64,000 nt of DNA from the NCBI RefSeq assembly GCF_001857945.1, contig NZ_CP017770.1, positions 2,666,001 through 2,730,000 of the forward strand, read 5' to 3'. Both the position numbers and the translations under genes were made by a program. Source of the stretch: Paenibacillus crassostreae. GTDB taxonomy: Bacteria > Bacillota > Bacilli > Paenibacillales > Paenibacillaceae. Below are positions 8,370 to 17,141 of this stretch, piece by piece. Under the pieces are notes generated by a model. The model was not told the origin of the DNA, ran no database searches, and saw only the letters and a program-made list of their open reading frames with translations. The first letter of the stretch is position 1. The number at the start of each line of letters is the position of its first letter.

Positions 8370-10817
8370 ATGAAATATAAAGATCTCATTGGAAAAATGA
8401 CTTTAGAAGAGAAGGCGTCTTTCATGTCAGGGAAAGATTTCTGGCAAACGCAAAACATAGAGCGGCTTGGAATCCGCAGCATGTTTCTTTCAGATGGACC
8501 CCATGGAATTAGAAAACAGGCGGAAGCAGCAGACCATCTGGGTCTGAATGCGAGTATACCAGCGACCTGTTTCCCAACAGCTGCAACCATAGCTAATAGC
8601 TGGAGTGTAGAACTAGGAGAACAAATAGGAGATTATCTTGGGAAAGAGGCTGTTGTGCAGAAGGTCGACGTTCTCTTAGGACCGGGCATTAATATGAAGA
8701 GAAACCCACTATGCGGAAGAAACTTCGAATATTTCAGCGAAGATCCCTATCTCGCTGGTAAAATGGCTGCTGGTTATATTCGAGGCATCCAATCCCATGG
8801 AATTGCTGCTTGTGTGAAGCATTTTGCGGTGAACAATCAGGAAGAAAGACGTATGTCGATAGATACCATTGTCGATGAAAGAACGCTTCGAGAAATTTAT
8901 CTGACTGCATTTGAAATTGCTATTAAGGAAGGGAAGACGAAGACGGTGATGTCTTCCTATAATCAGTTAAATGGAAGTTACACCAATGAAAACATCCATT
9001 TGATGAAGGAAATTCTACGTGATGAATGGGATTTCGATGGGGTTGTTGTTACGGATTGGGGCGGAAGTAATGATCGTGTAGCAGGCTTAGTCGCGGGTAA
9101 CGAATTGGAAATGCCAACAACCGCTGGTGAGACCAATGAAGAAATTATTCAGGCTATTCAAAGTGGGAAAATCAAAGAAGATGTGTTGGATGAGTGTGTA
9201 GATCGATTACTTGAGCTTATATTTGCAACAGAGGAAGTTCATACGAATTCTCAACAAGAGTTTGATATGGAGGAGCATCACAAGGTAGCACAGCGTGCTG
9301 CTGAAGAGTCCATCGTCCTTCTTAAAAATGAAGGCAATATATTACCCCTTAATAAGGGTGTGAAAGTTGCTGTAATTGGAGATTTTGCTAAGGAACCACG
9401 GTACCAAGGAGCTGGGTCCTCGATTGTAAATCCAACAAAATTGGATAATGTATTAGATGGTTTCGACCAATCGGGAATAATTAATATTGGATATGAGCCC
9501 GGTTTTGAACGTTACGGTAAGAAAAATACGACAAAAATGGATAAAGCATGCACGCTTGCAAAAGAGTCAGATGTTGTTCTTTTCTATATGGGTTTAGATG
9601 AAGTTACAGAAGCTGAAGGACTAGATCGACCAAGCTTGAAGATTCCTGATAATCAGATTCAACTATTAAACTCTTTGTATAAAGTGAATCCGAATATTGT
9701 GGCGATTCTCTCTTGTGGTTCCGTAGTAGAAATGCCTTGGTTGGATAAGGTGAAAGGATTAGTCCATGGATATTTAGCGGGACAGGCAGGAGCAAGCGCC
9801 ATTCTTCGCGTCTTGACGGGTGAAGTGAATCCTTCAGGAAAATTGGCCGAGACCTATCCGTTGCAGTACGAGGATACACCTTCCTATCACCATTTTCCGG
9901 GTAAAGAGGTTAGCGTAGAATATCGAGAAAGTATTTATATTGGTTATCGCTATTATGATACAACAAATAAAGATGTTCTTTTCCCGTTTGGATATGGACT
10001 CAGTTATACCACTTTTGAGTACTCAGACATTCAAGTTACGAAGGATGAAGTCACATTTAAATTGACCAATACCGGGAATGTTGCCGGAATGGAGATTGCA
10101 CAGTTGTACGTAGGTTGTAAATCCGATGATATTTTCAGAGCTAAGAAGGAGTTAAAAGGATTTGCTAAGGTATTTATAAATGCGGGTGAAACGAAGACGT
10201 TAACGATTGCTTTTGACGATAAGACGTTCCGTTATTTCAATGTGAAGAGTAATCAATGGGAAATAGAAGAAGCTGAATATGAAATCATCTTGGGTGCATC
10301 AAGTGCGGATATCCGATTGATAGATACGATTGTTGTTGAAGGTACTGGGGCGCCACTTCCATATGATAAAGACCAACTTCCAACTTATTACTCCGGTAAA
10401 GCAAACGATGTTGCGGTAGAAGAATTTGAAAGCCTAATTGGATATAAAGTACTTGTAGCCAAATGGGATCGATCCATACCACTTGGCTACAACGACACGA
10501 TTGCCCAGTGCCGATATGCCAAGGGAGGATCTGCAAGATTGGCCTATTATGTCATGGTTTTTGCACACTGGTTCTTAATAAAGATAGGAAAGAGAAGCAC
10601 AGCTAATATCATCATGATGTCTGTCTATCATATGCCATTTAGGGGAATTGCAAGAATGACAGGTGGTGTTCTGAATATGCCGATGTTAGATGGGATCTTG
10701 ATGATGGTCAATAGTCATTTCTTCAAAGGTTTGAATCATGTATTGAAGGAAAGAAGTAACAAGGTGAAAGTAGCCAAGGTAATAAAGACTAAAGCGGTAG
10801 CGACAAAGGAGATATAG
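8370..10817 (+). CDS. GH3 beta-glucosidase-like enzyme with C-terminal extension (paralogue C)
   Basis: 815 residues from the ATG at 8370, which has AAGAGGA upstream; an in-frame TTG at 8340 would add ten residues but lacks a ribosome site, and the paralogues start at the equivalent of 8370. Domains match the other copies: barrel with VVVTDWGGSND (Asp229), sandwich with TEAEGLDR, fibronectin-like domain, then the conserved extension ending in a lysine-rich tail. It has no signal peptide. The GtrA gene follows after only 6 bases, so the two are translated from one message. A possible cre box and inverted repeats upstream suggest glucose repression and LysR control. It is closest to paralogue B by eye, especially in the extension. 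Confidence 0.9.
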   Translation: MKYKDLIGKMTLEEKASFMSGKDFWQTQNIERLGIRSMFLSDGPHGIRKQAEAADHLGLNASIPATCFPTAATIANSWSVELGEQIGDYLGKEAVVQKVDVLLGPGINMKRNPLCGRNFEYFSEDPYLAGKMAAGYIRGIQSHGIAACVKHFAVNNQEERRMSIDTIVDERTLREIYLTAFEIAIKEGKTKTVMSSYNQLNGSYTNENIHLMKEILRDEWDFDGVVVTDWGGSNDRVAGLVAGNELEMPTTAGETNEEIIQAIQSGKIKEDVLDECVDRLLELIFATEEVHTNSQQEFDMEEHHKVAQRAAEESIVLLKNEGNILPLNKGVKVAVIGDFAKEPRYQGAGSSIVNPTKLDNVLDGFDQSGIINIGYEPGFERYGKKNTTKMDKACTLAKESDVVLFYMGLDEVTEAEGLDRPSLKIPDNQIQLLNSLYKVNPNIVAILSCGSVVEMPWLDKVKGLVHGYLAGQAGASAILRVLTGEVNPSGKLAETYPLQYEDTPSYHHFPGKEVSVEYRESIYIGYRYYDTTNKDVLFPFGYGLSYTTFEYSDIQVTKDEVTFKLTNTGNVAGMEIAQLYVGCKSDDIFRAKKELKGFAKVFINAGETKTLTIAFDDKTFRYFNVKSNQWEIEEAEYEIILGASSADIRLIDTIVVEGTGAPLPYDKDQLPTYYSGKANDVAVEEFESLIGYKVLVAKWDRSIPLGYNDTIAQCRYAKGGSARLAYYVMVFAHWFLIKIGKRSTANIIMMSVYHMPFRGIARMTGGVLNMPMLDGILMMVNSHFFKGLNHVLKERSNKVKVAKVIKTKAVATKEI

Positions 10818-10823
10818 AATAGA

Positions 10824-11450
10824 ATGAGTGATTTAAATATCAACTATGAGAAAAAAGCTGCAGGGAAATTAGGTTTTTGGAATAACTACAAGGAGAAACA
10901 TCCTAATATTGCACAATTCATCGTATTCTTTCTGCTGAGTACTGGAATGACGATATTACAACTTATTTTAATGCCTTTACTTAAACTCTTATTCGCACAA
11001 ACAGCTTTAGTAAATACAAGTCTTCAAGTTCTCCAATTCGGGCATAACTTTGATGGAAGTGTGTATTATCTATTCGATTATGTAGCAGGTTCACTGGCAT
11101 CCGGGGGCGGAGGTGGGCTGGCCTATTTCCTCGCCGTGCAAATAACGATTGGATTCGCACAGATTATTAATTTTTTCGCACAGAGAAATATTACATTTAA
11201 ATCAAACAGTAACATTTGGCTGGCTGCTTTTTGGTATGTACTTGCTTATATTGTAATAACCATCGGTGCTGCCGCTGCTCAAGGATTCTATAAAGCCCCT
11301 GTATATAACTTACTAATGAATACATGGGAAATGGGTTCAACTGGTGAAGCATTAGCAGACGTTATTACAATGATGATCAATGCTATGATTTCCTTCTGGG
11401 TATTCTATCCGATATTTAAAATCATTTTCAAACAAGAGCCAGCCAAATAA
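10824..11450 (+). CDS. GtrA-like four-span membrane protein (copy 2)
   Basis: 208 residues with four membrane segments in the GtrA arrangement and the same signature stretches as the copy at 3065 (EKHPNIAQF, the glycine-rich turn, AQRNITFKS, GAAAAQGFYKAP). The ATG lies 6 bases after the GH3 stop and the ribosome site GGAGA lies inside the end of the GH3 frame, which implies tight coupling. Two GH3-GtrA pairs in one locus argue that the proteins work together, for example on the same lipid-linked or surface glycan. No glycosyltransferase follows this copy. Confidence 0.82.
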   Translation: MSDLNINYEKKAAGKLGFWNNYKEKHPNIAQFIVFFLLSTGMTILQLILMPLLKLLFAQTALVNTSLQVLQFGHNFDGSVYYLFDYVAGSLASGGGGGLAYFLAVQITIGFAQIINFFAQRNITFKSNSNIWLAAFWYVLAYIVITIGAAAAQGFYKAPVYNLLMNTWEMGSTGEALADVITMMINAMISFWVFYPIFKIIFKQEPAK

Positions 11451-11602
11451 CAATTACCTCGATGAGACATGCTGACTTGAGCGTATGTGAAAAGATATAT
11501 CTTCATACATTCTACAACCCGGGATGGAAGGACTATGCAATAAGGATTTATGATTATGGTAATATTGTAATGAAGTTTCGCAAGTTTCAAGGAGGGTTCA
11601 TT

Positions 11603-12163
11603 ATGATAAATGAAAAGTTATCACCAGAACAACATGAAGAACTACTCAGAGCATTGAAAACTCGTTTTGAGAAAAATATGAACCGCCATAAAGGTTTTGA
11701 TTGGGCTAAAGTACAAGCTAGGCTGGAAGATAATACTGAAAAACTGTGGTCGCTCCATGAAATGGAAATAACCAGCGGTGAACCGGATGTTGTTGGTCAT
11801 GATGAAGAGACAGGTGAATACATTTTTTATGACTGTTCAGCGGAAAGTCCTAAAGGCCGCAGAAGTGTTTGTTACGACGGTGAAGCCCTGAAGTCAAGGA
11901 AAGAACATAAACCGAAAAATAGCGCTATTGATATGGCGGATACCATGGGCATTGAGCTTTTAACGGAAGAACAATATCGCGAGTTGCAGAAGCTTGGAAA
12001 TTTCGATACGAAAACATCGAGTTGGGTGAAAACACCTTCTGAGATTAGAAAACTCGGTGGTGCTATCTTTGCTGATTTCCGCTACGGTAATGTCTTCGTG
12101 TATCATAACGGTGCGGAATCTTACTATGGCGCCAGGGGGTTCCGTGGCTCGCTGAGGGTCTAA
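11603..12163 (+). CDS. DUF4256-type protein of unknown function
   Basis: 186 residues from the ATG at 11603, chosen for the ribosome site CAAGGAGGG; the frame is open upstream to 11462 but without a good start. The sequence fits the DUF4256 family: an N-terminal LSPEQHEELLRALKTRFEKN, then WSLHEMEITSGEPDVVG and FYDCSAESPKGRRSVCYD. No membrane span or signal is seen, so it is soluble and cytoplasmic. Family members are widespread single-domain proteins with no assigned activity. It lies alone between the GH3 cluster and a terminator, probably with its own promoter. Confidence 0.75.
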   Translation: MINEKLSPEQHEELLRALKTRFEKNMNRHKGFDWAKVQARLEDNTEKLWSLHEMEITSGEPDVVGHDEETGEYIFYDCSAESPKGRRSVCYDGEALKSRKEHKPKNSAIDMADTMGIELLTEEQYRELQKLGNFDTKTSSWVKTPSEIRKLGGAIFADFRYGNVFVYHNGAESYYGARGFRGSLRV

Positions 12164-12310
12164 ATTTTGGATAGGCAGGGAGGTGTATTGACTAATATTA
12201 GCGCGGTGCAAGGTGGGTTTAACGACTTGCCCAAATCCTTTGCATGAGCATAAATTAATGAAGCATCTCAAGCAGGAATTATCATCTTAGAAAATTAATA
12301 ATAGCCAAAT

Positions 12311-12343
12311 AGCCCTCATCTGATTAGGTAGATGAGGGCTTTT
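12311..12343 (+). terminator. Rho-independent terminator
   Basis: An 11-bp perfect stem, AGCCCTCATCT with AGATGAGGGCT, followed by TTTT. It ends the DUF4256 transcript. Apart from this, 12164-12506 holds no gene I can recognise. Confidence 0.85.
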
Positions 12344-12506
12344 GATGGTATGGGACAGCCCTTTTTTTGAAATACATACACTTTCATCTTCCAAAAAGAC
12401 AAAAAAGGCAGTACTATATAACTAGGTACAAACAACTATATTTCACAAAATTAGCCAGATGAGGACTGAAATCATTAACTCAAATCAAAGTTGGTGAAAT
12501 GGTCGA

Positions 12507-12900
12507 ATGAGGTTGCATATTTCAGAAGTTCGTGATGGAGATGTATTAGCTAATGATACATTCAACTCCTATGGTGTTGTTGTCATTTCCGCAGGAGCTA
12601 CGATGACTTCAAATATTTTGGATGATCTAAACAAACATAAAATAGACTACATTGATATAATGGAGAGTAATTCATAGAGTTAGTTTTACAGAGTTAGATG
12701 CAACAATAGCCCACACTTTCATACTAAATATGATTCCTAATTTTATTGGTAAAAAGGTCCTCTTTAAGGATAGACAAGTCGGCAAAATAATAATGACTAA
12801 TCCGAGTGATTATTTCCGTCCACTTGTGCAGATTGGAGATCAGTTTATAGACTTATCATCTCCTAAGCAGTCATTAGAGATTGAAGATATTTTTATATAG
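12507..12900 (+). pseudogene. HD-GYP cyclic-di-GMP phosphodiesterase remnant with its core deleted
   Basis: Frame 1 from ATG 12507 encodes 56 residues (MRLHISEVRDGDVLANDTF..., VVVISAGATMTS) like the N terminus of Gram-positive HD-GYP proteins, then stops at 12677. In another frame, from about 12674 to the stop at 12900, the sequence reads GKKVLFKDRQVGKI, TNPSDYFRPLVQIGDQFIDL and so on, which resembles the C terminus of the same family. The central HD-GYP catalytic domain of some 200-250 residues is missing and the two ends abut directly. This is an internal deletion in a former c-di-GMP phosphodiesterase, sitting next to a diguanylate cyclase gene. Confidence 0.65.
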
Positions 12901-12983
12901 TGGACTCTTGCTAAGCCGTATCGTGCCGTGCAGATCCCAGAAGAGACTAGGAAAATTATGACACCAATTGATTGGATGCGATC

Positions 12984-14084
12984 ATGCTGACACAAGAACA
13001 AGAACTGCTTGAAGATGTAGGGAAATGGCAAAGAAAGATTCTGAACGGCTATTGGATTGTTGTCTTGATTTCCTTAGTAGCAGAGAGTGTCGCCCTCTTT
13101 ATTAAGATGAAACTGAATCCGGAAACTGTGCAACATTTCTTGATTTATACGATGGCTATTCCTACCTGTGTACAAGTTACGCTCGTCTCGGCGATTGAAC
13201 TGATGGAGCGCTACTATAGGAAATCGCGTCCCTACACAATTATCTTAACGGGCATCTTGATTGGTGCTGTTCTGATTTATGGGAATAAGACGCTAATCGG
13301 CATGCAGTATGTTATGATGATTCCGATGTTGGTCGCAGCCTTCCATTTTACAAAAAGACACCTAACATTCGCCTTTTTGATGGTAATCTCCATGCTGGGG
13401 ACTATGTATATCCTGTTCCCATTGATTTGGGATCATATGACGATTTATGAACGGTTTGCCCTGTTCTATATTCTGAGTGGCGAATATTTGATTCTTGTGC
13501 AACTGCTCCACAGAGGAAATGACATGATGGAGAGACTGATCAAGACTTCACGCTCTGAACGTGATTTGCTGATCAAGAACATCATCATGGAACGGTTAAG
13601 CAAAACCGACGCTTTGACAGATCTATACAATCACAGGACATTTCAGGAATATCTTGATCATACGATCGAACATTGCGAGACGAACAAGATGCCGCTCCAA
13701 ATCGCGGTTATCGATATCGATAATTTCAAATCCATCAACGATACTTACGGGCATGCGGTCGGAGACGTCATCTTGAAGAGAGTGGCCGACATTCTGCAGC
13801 AGTCGTTTACTTCGGATGAGATTATCGCCCGATACGGTGGAGAAGAATTCGCCATCATTTTTCCCGCAAAGACCTTGGAGCAAGCTTTCGATGTATGTGA
13901 ACATACTAGAGAAACGATCTGTCATCTCAATCACCCGGAAATGGAAGGCCGTCGAGTCACGGTCAGCATCGGACTGTCCGGATACGTTCATGGTATGGGT
14001 AAATCACGTTTTTTCAGTGACGCGGATTCCTTGCTCTATCAAGCCAAAAAGACCGGCAAAAACAAAACTGTCTATTCGTCATGA
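12984..14084 (+). CDS. Membrane-bound diguanylate cyclase (GGDEF)
   Basis: 366 residues from ATG 12984; a TTG at 12972 is an alternative and neither has a strong ribosome site. Residues about 20-180 form five or six membrane spans. The C-terminal 170 residues are a GGDEF domain: KTDALTDLYNHRTF, IDIDNFKSINDTYGH, and the active-site loop RYGGEEFAII. The GGEEF form is normally active, making cyclic di-GMP from two GTP. The residues where the inhibitory RxxD site should be (TSDE) lack the Arg, so product inhibition may be missing. An HD-GYP remnant lies directly upstream. Confidence 0.88.
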   Translation: MLTQEQELLEDVGKWQRKILNGYWIVVLISLVAESVALFIKMKLNPETVQHFLIYTMAIPTCVQVTLVSAIELMERYYRKSRPYTIILTGILIGAVLIYGNKTLIGMQYVMMIPMLVAAFHFTKRHLTFAFLMVISMLGTMYILFPLIWDHMTIYERFALFYILSGEYLILVQLLHRGNDMMERLIKTSRSERDLLIKNIIMERLSKTDALTDLYNHRTFQEYLDHTIEHCETNKMPLQIAVIDIDNFKSINDTYGHAVGDVILKRVADILQQSFTSDEIIARYGGEEFAIIFPAKTLEQAFDVCEHTRETICHLNHPEMEGRRVTVSIGLSGYVHGMGKSRFFSDADSLLYQAKKTGKNKTVYSS

Positions 14085-14101
14085 CAAAAGAACTTCCACT
14101 G

Positions 14102-14128
14102 CACATCTCAAGAGATGTGTTTTTTTTC
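14102..14128 (+). terminator. Rho-independent terminator after the cyclase gene
   Basis: CACATCT and AGATGTG form a stem with a 4-base loop, followed by an eight-T run. Confidence 0.8.
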
Positions 14129-14289
14129 GTTACTTATACAAACACAACCACTACATAAATCTCCATCCTCAGGCGGATAAATTATCCATCTGAAGCCGGG
14201 TAAATAAATTGAGAACCTAAAATATAATAAATATATCAATGGAATCACTTTTGATACTTTTTATATCGTACGGAGAGGATGGTTATAGG

Positions 14290-15279
14290 GTGGAGAAGAT
14301 GATAGAAGTACGGGGTATTAGCAAGGTGTATGGGAAAAGAAAAACGAAAGAGAAGATCCATGCCGTTCGTGATGTTTCTTTTCATGTGAATCGTGGAGAG
14401 GTTCTCGGTTTATTAGGACCCAATGGTGCTGGGAAAACATCAACGATCAAGATGCTCTGTGGTTTGTTAAAATCGGATGCTGGTTCTATATCCATTAATG
14501 GATTAGATATTGGTAAGAAGAGACTCAAAGCTCTAGAGCATATTAGTGCTGTATTAGAGGGGAACCGAAATTTATATTGGCGTCTTACTGTCCGGGAAAA
14601 CCTAGAATATTTCGCGGGTAACCGGGGTTACTCTCGGAAGCAAGTGGCCTATCAAGCGGATAAATTATTAGAGCAATTCAACCTTAAGGAAAAGGAGAAT
14701 GAGCTGGTCAATGGATTATCCCGGGGGATGCAACAAAAGCTAGCAATCGCTGTAGCACTATTAGCTAATACGGATGTCATCTTGCTGGATGAGCCCACTC
14801 TCGGTTTGGATGTTGAGGTTAGTTATGAATTGCGTAATATTCTAAACAGAATCGTTAAGGAAGAAAAACGCACGATTATTATAAGTTCACATGATATGCC
14901 CGTCGTTCAGGAGTTGTGTGACCGTGTGATTATCATTAATAAAGGTGAAGTTGTGATTGACGATAGGGTGGAGAATTTACTTAAGTTATTTGATACAAGG
15001 GCGTATTCCATTAAGTTGGGTGAGAAATTAAGCGTAGAACAGGAGAATAAACTGTTGAGTACATTCCCTTTAAGTACTTATAAAGCAAGCTCCCATGAAA
15101 ACATCGTGGAAGTGAATTTAGAGCATGGTCAAGACATTTACGAGTTGCTCGATCTTCTGAAAGAGGAAGGAACGATGGTGGAAAGTATTGATCGTATAAC
15201 CATCGATTTTGAACAAGTGTTTATTCAGATTGTAAAGGGAGGGAAGACCCATGAAATGGCTCCATTTATTGAATGTTAA
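14290..15279 (+). CDS. ABC-2 exporter ATP-binding protein
   Basis: 329 residues from the GTG at 14290, which has GGAGAGGA 10 bases upstream; ATG 14299 is possible. Walker A GPNGAGKTS, signature LSRGMQQKL, Walker B VILLDEPTLGLD and the switch His in SSHDM are all present, so the ATPase should be active. A C-terminal domain of about 100 residues follows, as in exporters of the antibiotic/NatA class. The permease gene starts 29 bases before this gene ends, so they form a two-gene transporter. The substrate is not evident; drug, peptide or lipid export are all possible. Confidence 0.88.
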   Translation: MEKMIEVRGISKVYGKRKTKEKIHAVRDVSFHVNRGEVLGLLGPNGAGKTSTIKMLCGLLKSDAGSISINGLDIGKKRLKALEHISAVLEGNRNLYWRLTVRENLEYFAGNRGYSRKQVAYQADKLLEQFNLKEKENELVNGLSRGMQQKLAIAVALLANTDVILLDEPTLGLDVEVSYELRNILNRIVKEEKRTIIISSHDMPVVQELCDRVIIINKGEVVIDDRVENLLKLFDTRAYSIKLGEKLSVEQENKLLSTFPLSTYKASSHENIVEVNLEHGQDIYELLDLLKEEGTMVESIDRITIDFEQVFIQIVKGGKTHEMAPFIEC

Positions 15280-16024
15280 TTTTCGTAAGGAATATATTGA
15301 GATGAAACGTTATCTACCGAACACCTTTGCGTTAGTATTCACTTTTTATATTATATTTCTAGCTGCGTTTTTTGGAATTATGTTCATCGGGGATCCATCC
15401 AGTTTTGATATGAATGTTCAATATTCAATTGTAAGTGTGGTCTTTTGGAGTTTAACGATGATGACGATGAACTTTATTGGTTTTGCGGTGATAACAGAAG
15501 CGACGCGTGGGACGTTAGAACAGTTATACATGTCTCCCATGGGTGTATGGAAAATTATGCTCACGCGGATCATCAGTCAATTGGGCTTACAGTCTGTTAT
15601 TATGATTCTCTTGCTTTTTGGTGCAATGCTAACCTCCGGACAGTGGTTGAGTCTTAACCCCATGACAACGATCCCGATTATAGTAGTAACTATGATAAGT
15701 ATGGTAGGTGTCAGTTTCATGATTGCTGGTTTAGCTATTATCGTGAAACAAATTCAAGCATTTTTGCAGATTTTCCAATTTGTTTTGATGGGGCTTGTAT
15801 TTGTTCCGTTGACTGTAGCTCCGTTTCTAGCATTCGCCCCATTCGTCAAAGGAGTGAATATGGTCAGAACAGTGATGTTAGAGGATCTGACGTTGACACA
15901 ATTACCCTTGTCAGATTATGGGGTCTTAATATTAAACTCGCTGGTATATTTGATTTTAGGGCTCGTTGTTTTTCAACGCTGCGAGAAAATAGCCATGAAG
16001 AAAGGTCTTCTAGGGCAATATTAG
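15251..16024 (+). CDS. ABC-2 type permease
   Basis: 257 residues with six hydrophobic segments in the ABC-2 arrangement (first about 24-46, last about 230-250). RBS GGGAGG lies in the end of the ATPase gene, with which it overlaps by 29 bases. It forms the membrane half of the exporter, probably as a dimer with two ATPase subunits. A stem-loop follows the stop. Confidence 0.85.
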   Translation: MKWLHLLNVNFRKEYIEMKRYLPNTFALVFTFYIIFLAAFFGIMFIGDPSSFDMNVQYSIVSVVFWSLTMMTMNFIGFAVITEATRGTLEQLYMSPMGVWKIMLTRIISQLGLQSVIMILLLFGAMLTSGQWLSLNPMTTIPIIVVTMISMVGVSFMIAGLAIIVKQIQAFLQIFQFVLMGLVFVPLTVAPFLAFAPFVKGVNMVRTVMLEDLTLTQLPLSDYGVLILNSLVYLILGLVVFQRCEKIAMKKGLLGQY

Positions 16025-16072
16025 CGTATAAAATCAATCATGTGAAAAGGTTTTACTTTGTTCTCAATAATT

Positions 16073-16122
16073 AGAAGAGGCTATTCCATGGTCATTCGCA
16101 TGACTTCTGGGAAGCCTCTTCT
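16073..16122 (+). terminator. Hairpin between convergent genes
   Basis: AGAAGAGGCT and AGCCTCTTCT form a perfect 10-bp stem around a long partly paired loop. It lies between the permease and the convergent hydrolase gene and may end transcripts from both sides; the T run is weak. Confidence 0.5.
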
Positions 16123-16160
16123 GCTTATATTAGAAATCCTTATTGTCACTTTAGGAGTAT

Positions 16161-17141
16161 TTATCTCGCGGGAATGTATTCCTGATCAAGAAATTGCAAC
16201 ACAGCATGGAAGACCTGAAGTCTGTTCTTCTCAAGCATGACCATATGTGTTCCTTCTCCGATCTCGACCCAACTCTTATAGGGAGCGCCTGTTATTCCGG
16301 AGAATAACGCCTTTGCCGAATCGATCGGAACATCGATGTCCCATTCTGCATGAACCAAGAGGACAGGAACTGATAACTCTTTAGGCTCATAGAGCTTTTT
16401 CCCTAAAGTCCAATATTCTCGGACGTCTTGTATCGGACCATTAGTGGCCCGAATACTCGGAGGTGTATGCGTCTGACTGGAGGGGTCGGAAGCAATCGTC
16501 GCGTCCGCCCATTTCTCGAACCAACCTTCTGGAAGAAGATCAGTCCTCTTATCTTCTGGAGCAGCGTTCAACCATCTTGTCTTCATAGCTTCGATCGGAA
16601 CGAGACGGTATGATCCAATCTGACCACCAGGATCGAGCGGAATCGGCTTCGAACTCACCCATTGCGGTGCTACCAGCACAAGCTTATTCACCCTGTCATT
16701 ATTTCTGCTAGTGTACGCCCCTGCCACGGTTCCGCCCCAAGACATCCCGAACACATTGATGTTGGACAAATTATTTCGTTTCAAGATAAAATCAACCGCA
16801 GTACCAAAATCCTGAACACCCGTTTCAGTTCGGACAAGCGGTGGATGGTGATCAGCAGGCTGTTCCATCTCGGGTGGGCGAGTCGACCCACCATATCCGC
16901 GCACGTTCACGGCATACACATCATAGCCATGACTGGCCATGAAATCCAAAAAGCTAAAGCCGTCAAGTTCGACATCGAATAGACTTTCGAGTGGAAAGGT
17001 TGCACCGTGTACCATCAATATCGTCCGCTCTGCAGAAAAGTTTTCACTGGATGATAGGCGTTTATTTCTAACCATAAGTTCAATGCCAGGTGTATCGCTG
17101 GCAATCCAGAAATCTTCTGTCTTAATGGTCCGATTACTCAT
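16161..17141 (-). CDS. Alpha/beta hydrolase
   Basis: 326 residues from ATG 17141, whose ATGAGTAA sequence overlaps the stop of the metallo-hydrolase gene by 8 bases. The fold markers are LMVHGATFP (oxyanion region), the nucleophile elbow GMSWGG, an acid in the HAEWDIDVP stretch, and the catalytic His in GEGTHMVML. No signal peptide is seen. Substrate is unknown; an ester, lactone or C-C bond is possible. It is coupled to an MBL-fold hydrolase, and both diverge from an XRE-cupin regulator, so the pair probably degrades one compound in two steps. Confidence 0.85.
   Translation of the reverse strand: MSNRTIKTEDFWIASDTPGIELMVRNKRLSSSENFSAERTILMVHGATFPLESLFDVELDGFSFLDFMASHGYDVYAVNVRGYGGSTRPPEMEQPADHHPPLVRTETGVQDFGTAVDFILKRNNLSNINVFGMSWGGTVAGAYTSRNNDRVNKLVLVAPQWVSSKPIPLDPGGQIGSYRLVPIEAMKTRWLNAAPEDKRTDLLPEGWFEKWADATIASDPSSQTHTPPSIRATNGPIQDVREYWTLGKKLYEPKELSVPVLLVHAEWDIDVPIDSAKALFSGITGAPYKSWVEIGEGTHMVMLEKNRLQVFHAVLQFLDQEYIPAR

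Noticed and set aside
12188..12247. Short TTG-started peptide after GGGAGGTG
   Set aside because: Only about 19 codons with no recognisable pattern, although the ribosome site looks good.
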